DNA of 64,000 bases from Heterobasidion occidentale (lineage: Eukaryota > Basidiomycota > Agaricomycetes > Russulales > Bondarzewiaceae): assembly GCA_039111635.1 (NCBI GenBank), contig JBCAQO010000002.1, positions 992,001-1,056,000 on the forward strand, given 5' to 3'. This document shows, piece after piece, positions 1 through 10,614 of this stretch. The stretch's first letter is position 1. Each line of letters begins with the position of its first letter. Below the pieces are notes generated by a model. That model had not been told where the DNA came from. It saw only the letters and a program-made list of their open reading frames with translations, and searched no databases. A program made the position numbers and the translations under genes.

Positions 1-1
1 G

Positions 2-1687
2 GACCCTCACCGAATGCTTCACATCCGGGCAACTGGACGAGGAGGTGTTACTATAATAGACGACGACCTCCAGAAACGAATCATTGAAGAAAACAGGAAA
101 GACGAATGGCTACTAGAAACCCTGGCCAAGATCAAAACCTTAGGACCTCGAAACATGAAGAAAGGCCTACAAGAATGGAACAAAGAAGAAGGATTGGTCC
201 TTCACAGAGGAAAGATATATGTTCCCCGAAACGAACAACTACGTCAAGAAATTATCAAGCTAAACCATGATAATCTAGCAGCAGGACATCCAAGACAAAG
301 AGGAACTTTAGCCTTAGTTGGACAAGAATTCACTTGGCCAGGAATATTAAACACAGTTCACCAATATGTGGAAGGATGCGCCATTTGTCAATCCACCAAG
401 AACGACACACATCCTACCATGGTACCCCTACAACCAACAGAAATTCCAGATTGACCCTTCGGAACAATAACCATGGATTTTATCACAGATCTGCCGGAAT
501 CAAACGGATACGACTCACTACATGTAGTAACCGATCGGTTTACCAAAACTGCAGTAATAACTCCATGCCAGAAATCCATCGACTCTGACAGAACCGCCAA
601 GATCTTGCTAGAAAACACCTGGAGACGCTATGGACTGCCAGATAAAATCATATCGGATAGAGGAACTCAATTCGCTTCAAAAGTAGCGCAAGCCCTGCTC
701 AAAGAATTAGGAATCAAATCCACCTTAAGCACAGCTTATCATCCATAGACGGACGGTGCTACTGAACGAATGAATCAGGAACTGGAACAATACCTCAGAG
801 CCTTCTGCAGCTCTTCACAAGACGACTGGGCCGGATTAATCCCCTACGCGGAATATGCCCACAACACCCATTAGCACTCAGCCACGCAGAAGTCACCATT
901 CGAACTTCTCCATGGATATCAACCATGGGCTTACCCAGCCATCATCGGAAACACGAATGTCCCCACCGTCGACGCTCGCCTCGAAGCTCTGCAGCGTGCT
1001 AGGAAGGAAGCACAAGCCAGCCTCGAAATTGCAGCCAAAGCCATGAGGATACAGCACGACTGTTTTGGAACGGACCTGCCACCTTTCAAGAAAGGAGATC
1101 AAGTATGGCTCGTTGGGAAGAACATCCACACCGATCACCCATCAGAGAAACTGAGACCCAAACACTTTGGGCCATTTGAAATCACTGACACTATAGGAAA
1201 TGTCAACTTCAGGTTGAAACTGCCCAACAGCTGGAAGCACATTCACGACGTCTTCTATGCTAGTCGACTCACGCCCTACAAGGAGAATGAGGTCTACGGC
1301 CCTAACTACCCTAAACCGGCTCCGGACCTGATCAAAGGGCAAGAAGAATTCGAAGTTGAAGCCATCGTCGGAGCCCGATGCTTTGGGCGATGGAAGATCC
1401 TGCAGTACCTGATCAAATGGAAGGGCTACCCAGAATTGGACAACTCTTGGGAAGCCGCGGCAAACATCACTAATGCACAAGAAGCCATAAACGACTTCTA
1501 CCGCCGGCATCCTCGGGCAGTCAAAGGAATGGAAGCCTCCATTCTGGCCCTGGTGATCGAATTGGAACTCAACAGAGTAGCCGAAGAAGATCAAATTAAA
1601 AAGAAGCTCGAGAAGCATCCGATCGGAAAGAAGCTCCTCGCTACAGGATTGGCTATCCCCCAGATCATGGAAGAGATCAACAAATGA
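2..1687 (+). pseudogene. Ty3 pol: integrase plus chromodomain, three stops
   Basis: C-terminal part of a Ty3/gypsy polyprotein, read in one frame throughout. It has the H2C2 zinc-binding domain (HDNLAAGHP, then CAIC near 380-390), the integrase core (MDFITDLPES at 473, ISDRGTQFAS near 650, then [11 protein letters not shown] near 760), the GDQVWL/FHDVFHAS-like C-terminal domain near 1100-1260, and a chromodomain (LIKWKGYPELDNSWE near 1410-1450). In-frame stops lie at 452-454 (TGA), 746-748 (TAG) and 872-874 (TAG). By family alignment they replace Arg or Gln codons and can be explained by C-to-T changes. The tail after the chromodomain ends with one copy of HPIGKKLLATG. The retroelement integrase inserts cDNA into chromatin; the chromodomain usually targets heterochromatin. 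This copy is dead. Confidence 0.9.
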
Positions 1688-1884
1688 ATGACGCAGATAA
1701 AGAAGCCGCCCCTGGTTCCTCGATCAAAAGTGCCACCACCGGCGATCAACAATTGAGAAGCACAACCAAAGAAGCCCAATATAGACTCGTCTCAATCAAA
1801 GCCACAGCAGAAACGATCGGACAACTCTAATTGGCGGACTTAAGCATACTAGGAGCTACAAAAGCAGACCAACCGAGGATTGGC

Positions 1885-2049
1885 ATGGCCAGGCAAACGA
1901 CTATGACCCCTTTCGACCCCACCTTATCCACAGTAGCCGTTTATACCATCGTCGCGACTCTTGCTCTCACCGCTGTCTCCGTCGCCATCGCCCTTGTCCT
2001 CGGATCCCTTTACGCCGCTGCCACTATTAGCATCTCCTCCGCTGTATAA
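1885..2049 (+). CDS. short hydrophobic ORF after pol
   Basis: A 54-codon ATG ORF between pol and the accessory ORF. From about residue 13 onward the translation is almost entirely hydrophobic or small (VAVYTIVATLALTAVSVAIA and beyond), as expected for one membrane-spanning helix. Its stop codon lies inside the TATAAAAG at 2045-2052. There is no family match I recognise. It may be chance, because the region is non-coding leader for the downstream ORF if the TATA box is used. Confidence 0.25.
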   Translation: MARQTTMTPFDPTLSTVAVYTIVATLALTAVSVAIALVLGSLYAAATISISSAV

Positions 2050-2052
2050 AAG
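2045..2052 (+). promoter_or_regulatory. internal TATA box before accessory ORF
   Basis: TATAAAAG lies 50 bases upstream of the ATG of the accessory ORF (2102), at a spacing that would give a roughly 25-base leader. It lies outside any LTR. This suggests the accessory ORF is transcribed on its own rather than from the LTR. Confidence 0.45.
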
Positions 2053-2101
2053 ACACCCTGCATCAAGCAGAGACGTTCCTCAGCATCCCAGCTACAATTG
2101 A

Positions 2102-2986
2102 ATGTCCCTCGCTCCTGCACACCTCCTCTTAGCTCACTCCCCCCGCTATATTCTCAGCAACATCAGAATGACTTCTGCCACAACCTCCCCTCACGCTTCC
2201 AACACCTCTTCCCCCAACCCCTTCATCCTCTGCACCATCACCCCTCCCACTGCCACCCCCACACTTGTTGATGACTCGGACTCGGACTTCGACAGCGAGG
2301 ATGACATCCCCTCGGAAGGCGTCCACGTCGCCAACCCACTCACGGAATTTGTCATCCCCCGCTTCCCAGCTCAAATGCCGAACCCCCACATTGTTGTCCC
2401 TCAGTTGGCTTTTGCAGTTCACAACGAAAACCCCCGTTTCCACATTCGTGCTCTACCCAGCCCCCTTCATGACCTCCGCCTCTACCAAGATCTGGCTACA
2501 AGCAACAGTATCTACCACCTCACACTCGCCGAGGACAAGGCCCCCATCATCTTGAACCAGCTGGGTTTGAAGGACCCCCGTGCATTTCTTTTTTATTTAC
2601 AGCAAGCAGTCTTGGCACAATGCTATCAAGTATTCTCTGGACCACTCACCCAGACTCAGGCCATCCTCCTCGCCAACATCACAGTCACCTCCTATCGCAT
2701 GAGAGGGCTAATTAACCTCCCTGCCGTTTGCAACGACATGATCAACTTCCGACTAGGCGGGATCTTTAGCAGCAGCTCCGTCCTCCTCCAAACGCACACC
2801 ATACCAGTTTGGCTCGACATGCTAGCTCAAATCCGCTACAAGGAAAACACAATCTGTTGGTTCCGCTTCATAGGGCTTAATGGGACACGTCTGAAGATCG
2901 AGGAGTACGTCCCTAAGGGACTGTTGCCAACCCACTCCTTCCCCCTTAACAGTCGCGGAGTTCACCCCATCGCTGTTATGACTTGA
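2102..2986 (+). CDS. post-pol accessory ORF of Ty3 element, unknown function
   Basis: Open for 294 codons from an ATG just after an internal TATA box; it ends 13 bases inside the LTR. I do not recognise a domain. Residues 20-80 are rich in Ser, Thr and Pro with an acidic patch (DDSDSDFDSEDDIPSE), followed by a more ordered, hydrophobic-patterned region from about residue 100 (for example LKDPRAFLFYLQQAVLAQCY) to the end. There is no signal peptide, no transmembrane helix and no zinc-finger cysteines. It is open while the neighbouring integrase has three stops, so it may be younger in decay or still under selection. It sits where an env-like or antisense accessory gene would sit in other Ty3 elements, but nothing in it looks like an envelope protein. 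Confidence 0.55.
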   Translation: MSLAPAHLLLAHSPRYILSNIRMTSATTSPHASNTSSPNPFILCTITPPTATPTLVDDSDSDFDSEDDIPSEGVHVANPLTEFVIPRFPAQMPNPHIVVPQLAFAVHNENPRFHIRALPSPLHDLRLYQDLATSNSIYHLTLAEDKAPIILNQLGLKDPRAFLFYLQQAVLAQCYQVFSGPLTQTQAILLANITVTSYRMRGLINLPAVCNDMINFRLGGIFSSSSVLLQTHTIPVWLDMLAQIRYKENTICWFRFIGLNGTRLKIEEYVPKGLLPTHSFPLNSRGVHPIAVMT

Positions 2987-3564
2987 CCGATCGGGGCCCT
3001 TCGGGGTCGGTCTAACCGATGGATCAAGCATCACATGCTAGGCGGCTCCACTACGGAGCGTACATCAAGGTATTCGGCATGTCCTTAGGAGCCGACAAGA
3101 CCGATGGTTCTTCAAGACATCGGTAAAGGCTATATGAGAGGGACACGAGGCTCACGGAGTTCACACAGTAATAAAGAGAGGCATTCACATGCCATGGGCT
3201 TAGGGCTTATGGGTAAGCACCTCGTCGCACCATGATGGATCAGTGCGACTGGAGAAGTACAAGAGTAGACGCCGGTTGAGAAAGACGGCGACCACAGCTC
3301 TCTTAGGATGGAAACCTGGAGAAGCACACGGACTCTTACCCTATACCCCATACAGTATATAAGGCCCATAGAATAGGCTGAGGATCTTCAGTCTATTCTC
3401 TTCGTTCCCCCTGTATCTACGCATACAGGACTCTTAGAGCTAATCATAAATTCCCTCCTGTATCGTAGCCTGATACAGTCGAGACTTCGTCCACCACTCA
3501 GTCCACTGTGCAACCTAGGGAAGAACCTGTTACTCTTGGGTTACTGAACGAGCAGTTCGTAACA
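2974..3564 (+). repeat. Ty3-family LTR, 591 bp, shared by two fragments
   Basis: Begins TGTTATGACT and ends TTCGTAACA. Both borders are fixed by comparison with the solo LTR at 53869-54507 (minus strand), where similarity starts and stops at the same bases. It contains TATATAAG at 3356-3363 and a predicted transcription start near 3388. Upstream lies a pol 3' end and downstream a gag start, both on the plus strand. Confidence 0.85.
3356..3363 (+). promoter_or_regulatory. LTR TATA box
   Basis: TATATAAG in the LTR, about 27 bases before the decamer AGTCTATTCT (3390-3399) that would sit at the 5' end of the transcript. The same TATATAAG is kept in the solo LTR (complement of 54108-54115). Confidence 0.7.
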
Positions 3565-3566
3565 CT

Positions 3567-3576
3567 AGAATAGACT
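3567..3576 (+). other. putative self-priming primer binding site
   Basis: AGAATAGACT starts two bases after the LTR end. It is the exact reverse complement of AGTCTATTCT at 3390-3399, the predicted first bases of the element RNA. No TGG-starting tRNA-complementary site is seen next to the LTR. Tf1 and related chromoviruses prime reverse transcription by folding the mRNA 5' end onto such a site, so this layout fits self-priming. Confidence 0.55.
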
Positions 3577-5178
3577 CGCTTTTGCCCCTACCTTGCACCA
3601 CACTCTGCTTGCTGCCACACTCTTTCTCACAACCCTCATCGGTGGCATAGACCCCTACCGAAGAGAGTTACTTCACACACCCTGGAGCAAGACCTAGGCC
3701 TAGGATTTCCACCAGGCACTAGACGAACCCACAACCAACTTCGGCAGAATAATCGTCCTATCCATCAAAGAGAAAACCGCTGGTATTACTCTGACACCAA
3801 CCGACCAGCACCCCCAAACTTTGATAACTGCTCGTACCGAGAAGGACGATACTTCTTCACAAGAGAAGATGAAACAGAAGCTGAGTGGGCTTGGGATGAA
3901 ATAGCAGAAGACTGGGTAGAGCCACCCCAGTACAGGAACCCCGAACCGGAAATCCCGGACACATCGGAGGAAGAAGAAGGAACATCCGAGTCTGAATCCT
4001 CGGATATTCAAACACTGATCAACACCCGAAACATTATGTCGACAAATCCTACAGACCCCCCCGCACTAACATCGCTGGGAAGGGGCAAGCTCAAACTCCC
4101 TGATAACTTCGAGGGAGACCGAACACAATCGCAGAAATTCATCATGAATTTCCTCCTCCTTTTTACAGCAGAATCGGACCGATACAAGACGGATGCGGAC
4201 AAGGTTTCCCTAGCCCTCTCATGCATGAGATATGGAACAGCCGGCGTGGGCAGAAAGTTTCCTGAAGAAGACAGTAGGGGCGACCCCGCCCAAAACCCTA
4301 GGGACTTGGTCCGACTTCCATGACAGGTTTAAACTCCAGTTCAAGGAAACAAACCTTACGGACAAGGCCCGAAGCGCCCTCATGTCTTTCTCTCAGGGAA
4401 AGATGACGGTGGATGAATATTCAAATCAATTCATCCTTATCGCCGCCGACGCCGACATCACCGACAAGGAACAGGTTCCTTACTTCCAGAGAGGGCTCGA
4501 TCAAGGGTCATGGACAAAATCTATGACAAAGAAACACCGCCAAAGGACATGATCCAAGATTGGGTCAACACTGCCTGTGAAATAGATGGACACCTAAGAG
4601 CCCAAAGTGCTCAAAGGCGATCCTCGCCAACTCCACCTCATTCCGAAGCGACTTCCTCAATCGCTTTCACCTCCAACCAGCTCGTTGTTATAACTCTACC
4701 ACCGCTCCTCGCAGAATGAACAACCAGGTGGTTGACATGGATATTGACGCCTCTCGCAAAAGAGACGCCAGTCGGAACAAGCGCGTATACAATGGCAAGA
4801 GACCTGCTCCCTTTTCCTGCTACAATTGCGGAAAACCAGGGCACGGGATAGCTGATTGTCGTTCCCCTCGTAGAGGCGTTCCCCCGTCTCGAGGAAATCT
4901 GCGCAAGTCGGTGGGCGGAGGAGGTAGACGAACTCGCGCTGCAGACATGGAGGATGAAGACGACCAAGAATCCCCGGTGGGAAACGATGCGCGACTACAT
5001 CGAGGATTGGAGGAGGGGAGTTCTCATGGCCACCACCGTCGGGTACCACAACCTGGTAATTCGATGGAACGTGAGGACCCTTCCGCGAGAAGGGGAGGAT
5101 CATGCCAGGGCAATGGAGAGCGCTACGTACCGCCTAACGGACGACGAAGAAACGGACCCGTCAGTGATACTAATGGCG
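3574..5178 (+). pseudogene. Ty3 gag with CCHC knuckle, frameshifted
   Basis: Gag-like coding sequence after the LTR. An open frame with an acidic region (EIPDTSEEEEGTSESESSD) runs from 3574, without an ATG, into the first ATG at 4036. The capsid-like part follows (KLPDNFEGDRTQ, WSDFHDRFKLQFKE, EYSNQFILIAA), then the nucleocapsid knuckle CYNCGKPGHGIADC near 4820-4860. The frame shifts near 4240, again around 4510-4540, and again near 4700, so no single reading frame covers the protein. It is cut by the assembly gap at 5179. Gag packages element RNA in virus-like particles; this copy is broken unless some shifts are sequencing errors. Confidence 0.85.
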
Positions 5179-5278
5179 NNNNNNNNNNNNNNNNNNNNNN
5201 NNNNNNNNNNNNNNNNNNNNNNNNNNNNNNNNNNNNNNNNNNNNNNNNNNNNNNNNNNNNNNNNNNNNNNNNNNNNNN
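5179..5278. other. assembly gap, 100 N
   Basis: Run of 100 N inside the gag region. Sequence after the gap is not recognisable as pol, so the gap probably hides an element end or a join. Confidence 0.99.
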
Positions 5279-6020
5279 CCCCTTTGTACTTTCAGACCTT
5301 GTGGCAGTCTTTGCTACCTTGGCCTTTCACTGGAGGGGCGTCCTGTAACGTGTGTATGCTGGCCGTCAGGTAAATTGACATATGGAGGTAAAGAGCTTTT
5401 GACTTCTATGGTATTGCCAATAATCGTTTCCTGTTCCAATGAGCTGTTTATAAAAGAGTACTTTTTAATGAAACTACAACACAGGGATGCAGGGTTCCAA
5501 GATCGACGAGAACAAGGGCAAGCATACCTCTTGGAAGTGGTGGCAATGGGCGCATTTTCAGCGGCTGGAAACGCGCGCAAGTTGGAATGTAGCTGTGGTT
5601 GAATGGAGTGTGAGGTGTCGAACATACATTCTATATCAGTCTGCTTTGCCAGACGCGCCGAGCTACGCGTATTCCTTGTGGGCGCTGCCTCGGCAGCACT
5701 ATTTTGTGCACGTTTCCTCTAGCGTGACAATTGCAACCAAGTCAGGTAAAGATATTTCATATTAAGGATTGGGACCCACCTTGGGAGGCATATCTGAGGC
5801 GTACTGGAGCGTGAAAACAACCTAAACGCAAACACGAACGTGGTAAGGTGATGCGAAAGTGAGGCGCGGCGCGAGCACAATAAAGTGGCTGTGTCACGTG
5901 GCACAAGAGTTAGCCATGTCGAATTTGTCATTAAATTTGACCGAATGAAGTCATCACGTAGCTTCGGTCTCAGGGTCTCTCCCCGAGCAAAAACCACATT
6001 CATTGTTATCTTGCGCAACA
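5279..6020. other. no gene recognised; upstream region of CIA2
   Basis: Short ORFs only, none with a recognisable motif or splice structure. A CACGTG core (GTCACGTGGCAC) lies about 130 bases before the CIA2 ATG and could be part of its promoter. Confidence 0.5.
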
Positions 6021-6737
6021 ATGTCGTCTGAGGCTTTTAATCCCAACCCTACCATCATCAAGCCACCCAGGCAGCTCACCCGGAGATCATTCACTGGCAA
6101 GGGATCATTATGGGTTGCAGAGGAGGTCGACGACCCCACACTTGATCCTTCTGGGGATATTGAGCTGATTGACGGCGACGAAGTATACGGTGAGTAGGCT
6201 GATATGTCCTCAACAAAATAGTGATCAAATTGTCATTTGTGCCGTGTAGATCTTATCCGTTCGATTAGCGACCCAGAACATCGCTCGATGTCTTTGGAAG
6301 AGCTTGCTGTGGTCTCTGCCCTCAGATCACTGTCTCAAATGATCGAAATCATGTCATAGTCGAATTCACCCCGACCGTTCCCCATTGTGGAATGTCGACC
6401 CTTATCGGTACGCATACTTGTTTTCTCATAACTAAACCTTGCTCATCCGCGAACGTAGGGCTATCAATACGCGTCCGGCTCTTGCGTAGTCTGCCGAATC
6501 GTTTCAAGGTGGATATCAAGGTGAAACCAGGGTCGCACCAAAGTGAACATGCAGGTATGCTTTGATGCTGCATCGGCACCATCTTCGTGTGTACCTGACT
6601 TCGCGGCCCTAGTGAATAAGCAACTGAACGACAAGGAGAGGGTCGCGGCTGCCCTTGAAAATCCTGCGCTTATTGAGGTTCTCGAAACATGTTTGGAGGC
6701 GGCGGGCAGGCGCGGGCAGTCTCCAGAGTCTGACTGA
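6021..6737 (+). CDS. CIA2: CIA2/MIP18-type Fe-S assembly factor, one frameshift
   Basis: MIP18 family (DUF59) protein, a subunit of the cytosolic Fe-S targeting complex that hands clusters to DNA polymerases, helicases and other apo-proteins. Exons are 6021-6189, 6250-6407, 6459-6554 and 6613-6737, with GT...AG introns of 60, 51 and 58 nt. Family blocks appear in order: [20 protein letters not shown], the hallmark [20 protein letters not shown] with its reactive Cys, [11 protein letters not shown], and [16 protein letters not shown]. Near 6318-6325 the frame is off by one, at GCCCTCAG; one more C in the CCC run would restore a protein of about 182 residues. Everything else is intact, so a consensus error is likelier than a pseudogene. 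The ATG at 6021 is the first in frame. Confidence 0.88.
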
Positions 6738-7190
6738 TAGTATCGTGAAGGTGTAGGTGTCATATGTATCCATAGCCCCATCTTGGTTGTATTTCCCCCC
6801 TGATTGACTTTCATCACCCCTCTAAATCCCACACCTTAAAGCCCAAACGCCGTCGATGAAATGACGTCGCTGTTTGCGCTACTACGCAATACGGTAGATA
6901 GAATCCCGCGCGTCTAACCTGAGATCGCCGGTATGTAGGTATGTACGAAGAGATGTGACGAAGATGCTAAACTGCTACATGGAAAACACATCAGGTGTAG
7001 ATATGAGACGTGAAAATATAGTACATGCGTAGGTATAGTATAGGGGCTACATGTGCGGAGAGCCTGCAATGCGAAGAGAAATCGAGCATTATAGGACGCG
7101 TCGAAGATATGCCAATTCGTCCGTATGTATAGGATCGTGCCCGCTGAGGGGGAATTCAATGAAAATCTAAGAAGCTGCGATGATGGAGGC
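6738..7190. other. intergenic, convergent 3' regions
   Basis: Lies between the 3' ends of CIA2 (plus) and the next gene (minus). Nothing recognisable. Confidence 0.5.
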
Positions 7191-7892
7191 TCAATCTTCC
7201 AAGAGGAAATCCCAATCGATAGCACACTGCTGCTGCTGGTGCTGCTGCTGCTGGTGCTGTCGATTGCGCTCGCGATACTTGAGTTCACATTTCACGTTCT
7301 TCGAGCTCGCCTTCCTCACAATCTTCCTCCAAGCCTCCTTTGCAATGCTCTCGGGAGCTCCCTCTAAGACATCCCACATCCTCAAAGTCACATGGCCCCT
7401 GCCGCAAATCTCAACTTCGTCCATGCCCTGCACAGAATCGTCATACTCATCCTCAGCCTCGCGTGGGTATAGCTGAGGCAGACGGTCGGAAGAGTCAAAC
7501 GTGACACGTGGGAGGATGCGATTTGTAAATCCATCGGAAAAAGATACTTTGGGCTTATGTGCGGTCGGGCTCGAACAGGTGGGAAGGCGTATGCAGCCAG
7601 CAAAGTCGGAAGGGAGGTAGAGTGTTATTGGGGCGTCGCTCGAAGAGTGCACGGACAGGAGGAATGGTGAACGGGGACATTTGCGGCACTAGAGCGTAGA
7701 GCGTCGGCGCCATTTTCATCGGTAATTTGAAGGACAATACTCACAAGTTTAGTCTTAATTTCCCCATGCTCACTGCTGATATACATGCTCATGCGATGAT
7801 TCGCTGGCTGATTGTGTGCACGATAATGCGGGAGTATGAGCATGAGGTCGACAGGAAGAGCTTCGGTAATAACGCAGAAGTCCCATTGCCTG
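7191..7892 (-). CDS. hypothetical fungal protein with polyQ tail
   Basis: Two exons are clear: 7745-7843 or longer, and 7191-7688, joined by a 56-nt intron in phase 0. The joined protein reads MSMYISSEHGEIKTKL, then CRKCPRSPFLLSVHSSSDAP, then ITLYLPSDFAGCIRL. This alternation of amphipathic strands with HGEI and LP(S/R)(D/S)F motifs resembles the DUF7330-type hypothetical proteins common in Agaricomycetes; I am not certain of the family number. The C-terminus has a basic stretch (RKASSKNVKCELKYRERNRQ) and a glutamine run coded by CAG repeats (7228-7262), ending DWDFLLED. The first exon is open upstream of the ATG at 7843 to about 7892, where a CCTCACAG acceptor suggests at least one more 5' exon near 7985-8080. 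The start is therefore unsure. No function assigned. Confidence 0.55.
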
Positions 7893-8099
7893 TGAGGTTG
7901 GTAGTGTAGTTTGTACGAACCAATGGCTGAGCACTAGCATAACGGTGAGCAATGCCAGCACTGTCAGGTTCGATGTATACTTACTTGTTTTGGTGACTCT
8001 TCGAAAGAGAGGGAAGAGGGTGTCTACAAAGAACGCATGTCAGTAACCAAACTCACAGTGACGAGATATTCGATCTTACTGGACTGAGCGGATCCAAGT

Positions 8100-10614
8100 G
8101 AGGCATCTCAACAGGTGACGTTGAAAGACGAAAAAAGACACGGGCTGGAAAATGCAAACGGGGGCAACAGAATAAAGCAGCCCGGCGTCCTGCGCAGTGG
8201 TATATAAGTCTTCAGGTCGGTACTAGAAGAGATGCGGCCTGCGCAGGCGTCTCCCCTTGTCTCCCTTTGTGCTCTCCCGTTTTGGTCACTGTTGTATTTC
8301 AGGACAAAAGAAACCCTGCGATCGGGCATTAAGGATCTAATTGAGACTCCGCGGCAGTGCTCGGCGCTTACTACAGTTGCTTGACAGAACTGCCCTCCAC
8401 CCTCCTCCACCTCAATAGAGTACAACACCGTCGTAACACAACTCCGAGATGGGTAGCTCTTGTCGCTGTCGCCAATCGGACCGCTTTCCCTGGATCCATT
8501 TTTCCTCTTCAGTGCCGCTGTTCTCGAAGCAGTCCATCGGAACCGAACCCATCAAGTTCCACCAGTACTAGGCGACGGATGGATGCGGTCGGCGATGTAA
8601 CAAGCACAAGGAGATCATGTGCTTAACCGCGCACTGTGAAGCTTAGCTGGCCCTGTTCATATTCAATGCCCATGGTGATGCAACGCACCTAACTCAGCTT
8701 TAAACACGCAGATCGGGTATCGCTGAAGCGCTCGACGCTCACTGCAGGCTCTCATTCGCCGTGAGCGCTACTAGTCACTTTGCGCTGGGTAAGCAGCTTA
8801 TCACAGTCACCACTAGTATCGGCATAAGCACAGCGTCAAGCCTCAACAGTGATCACGACCAATACAACATGCACAGTGCAGCATGATGTCTCCTCATCGT
8901 GATCCGATATGTTTGATGTTCTTCGGATCCGATTTAGATATATCGTTATTGGTGTCCGCATCTATGGTTGCTGATTGATATAGCGGATAGTGAGCGGCGC
9001 TGGCTCGGGCTTCCATACACAAGGGTCAACCCGAACCAGGAAGCATTTGTTGAATGACGGAAGATCGACGTTGCAGGGAAGCTCTTGGTAAGTGCCCCGT
9101 TCTGGGAGACGCGTAGCCATCTCATTTCATTGCTTCATTCATGATCTTCTTCTAAAAACCTTTGGACCTGTTTAAGATTACAATCCGTTGGGCACTGCTG
9201 AATCAAAGAGTCACCTAACACCGAATGATGAACATACATCTACAAAGACACATCATCAACGCTCTACCAGCCCGTCTTCGGCATGTAGCACTCTTCCTTG
9301 GAACTGGGGTTTTCATTTTTTATCGAGAGGATCGCTGCCGGTCCGTCTGTCTTGATTCGAATCTCATCCTAGCCGGTGGACATCATTCAATTTGAGGAAA
9401 CTGCTTTGAACCCTGCTGTGCGTCCGCTGGCGACACGAAATCTAACGACGACGGGAAGCCAAGCATCAGTTTTGACCTGTGATCACATCTGCAAAGGCAT
9501 GCAGCCTGATCGCTTTTCTGACCGCCGTAACGGTGAGGCAGAGCAAGTGCTGCTCAGCTTGAGCATGCCGATACTACAGACCATGCGCTTCGATCTAACG
9601 CGGTATCCGCGAACTTAAGAAAGAGAGCTTACGATTGCGATCCAGATAGAGACTTTCGAGCCCCACACCTCCGCATTGTTCCTGTCCAAGGCCGATCGTC
9701 ATCGCGTGGGGAGAAGCCCCAACACAAGTTTGAGAGGGCCGCATGACCCAGGCAAGTCAATGATCGTACCGGCTCTTGCGCGCATAAGGCATCCTCGGAA
9801 GTAACAGCTCTCTGATCTCCAGAGGCTTGGGACGCTTAAGTTAAATGTATCTACATGAGCCTTTTCGAGTCAGGCGCAAGCGCGAGACAGGGGAATATGT
9901 TCATTCTTTGAGGTTTTGGACCAAGCAGCTGCTGTATGCTCACGAAGGAGGCTCGATGCAGAAATCACAGATGTTATAAGGGGCCAGTGCTGCTCTGTAT
10001 CAGTCTTGAGTGCGATCCTGCGAAAAGGGATTAAGAAAGAAAGAAGGAATGTATGCGTCTTTACGAAACAAAACCAACTTAGGTTAGGAGTAACGACATG
10101 GCGCTAGACACCCTAATGGTCTCTATGGTAGCATATTGGGGTATAACGAGGTGAGAAACTTCGTACCTACTGACTTTCTTTTATACTGCTCATCCGACAG
10201 GGTGCTGGGCAGAAAGGACAAAGAGATAATCAATGCTGTGCTAGCTCATGCCACCCGACTGCAAGAGGGCCTTGGGCGGGACTCAGGTAAGGAAACGAGG
10301 TGGACTTTCCTCGACGAGAAGGACTGATTCGCTGATCGATAGCAGTGCATCTAGATATGATTGTCTACCACTGCAGGGAGTAGATCGACTTGTTGCACGA
10401 GCGCTCAACGTTCAGAGGTTCACGAACGAACGGGCGCCTTGCCCCCAAAAGTAACTAGGACATATGCATATTGTATCAGCTGCGAACAGATTCGAGACAT
10501 TGTAGCTTACCACCCGCTGTTTCAATATAGTAGAACAGATTCCGGGGCCTGAGCATCGAGTCTCTCTGCCTCAGCGCCTATACTCCCGTACTAATGTAAA
10601 TCGTGCAATAATCA
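8100..10614. other. 2.5 kb without a recognised gene
   Basis: Only short ORFs in all frames, none with motifs, codon patterns or plausible splice joins. A TATATAAG at about 8202 could belong to a promoter. I see no tRNA, rRNA or repeat structure here. Confidence 0.5.

Larger units (their letters stand above)
1..3564 (+). mobile_element. Ty3/chromovirus fragment, 3' half with LTR
   Basis: 3' half of a chromodomain Ty3-type LTR retrotransposon cut by the window edge. In order: end of the RNase H/integrase linker, integrase, chromodomain, a short hydrophobic ORF, an accessory ORF and an LTR (2974-3564). The integrase has three in-frame stops, so the copy cannot make an intact polyprotein. The LTR is followed directly by a gag region of the same orientation, so this LTR also serves as the 5' LTR of a second element fragment. 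Confidence 0.85.
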
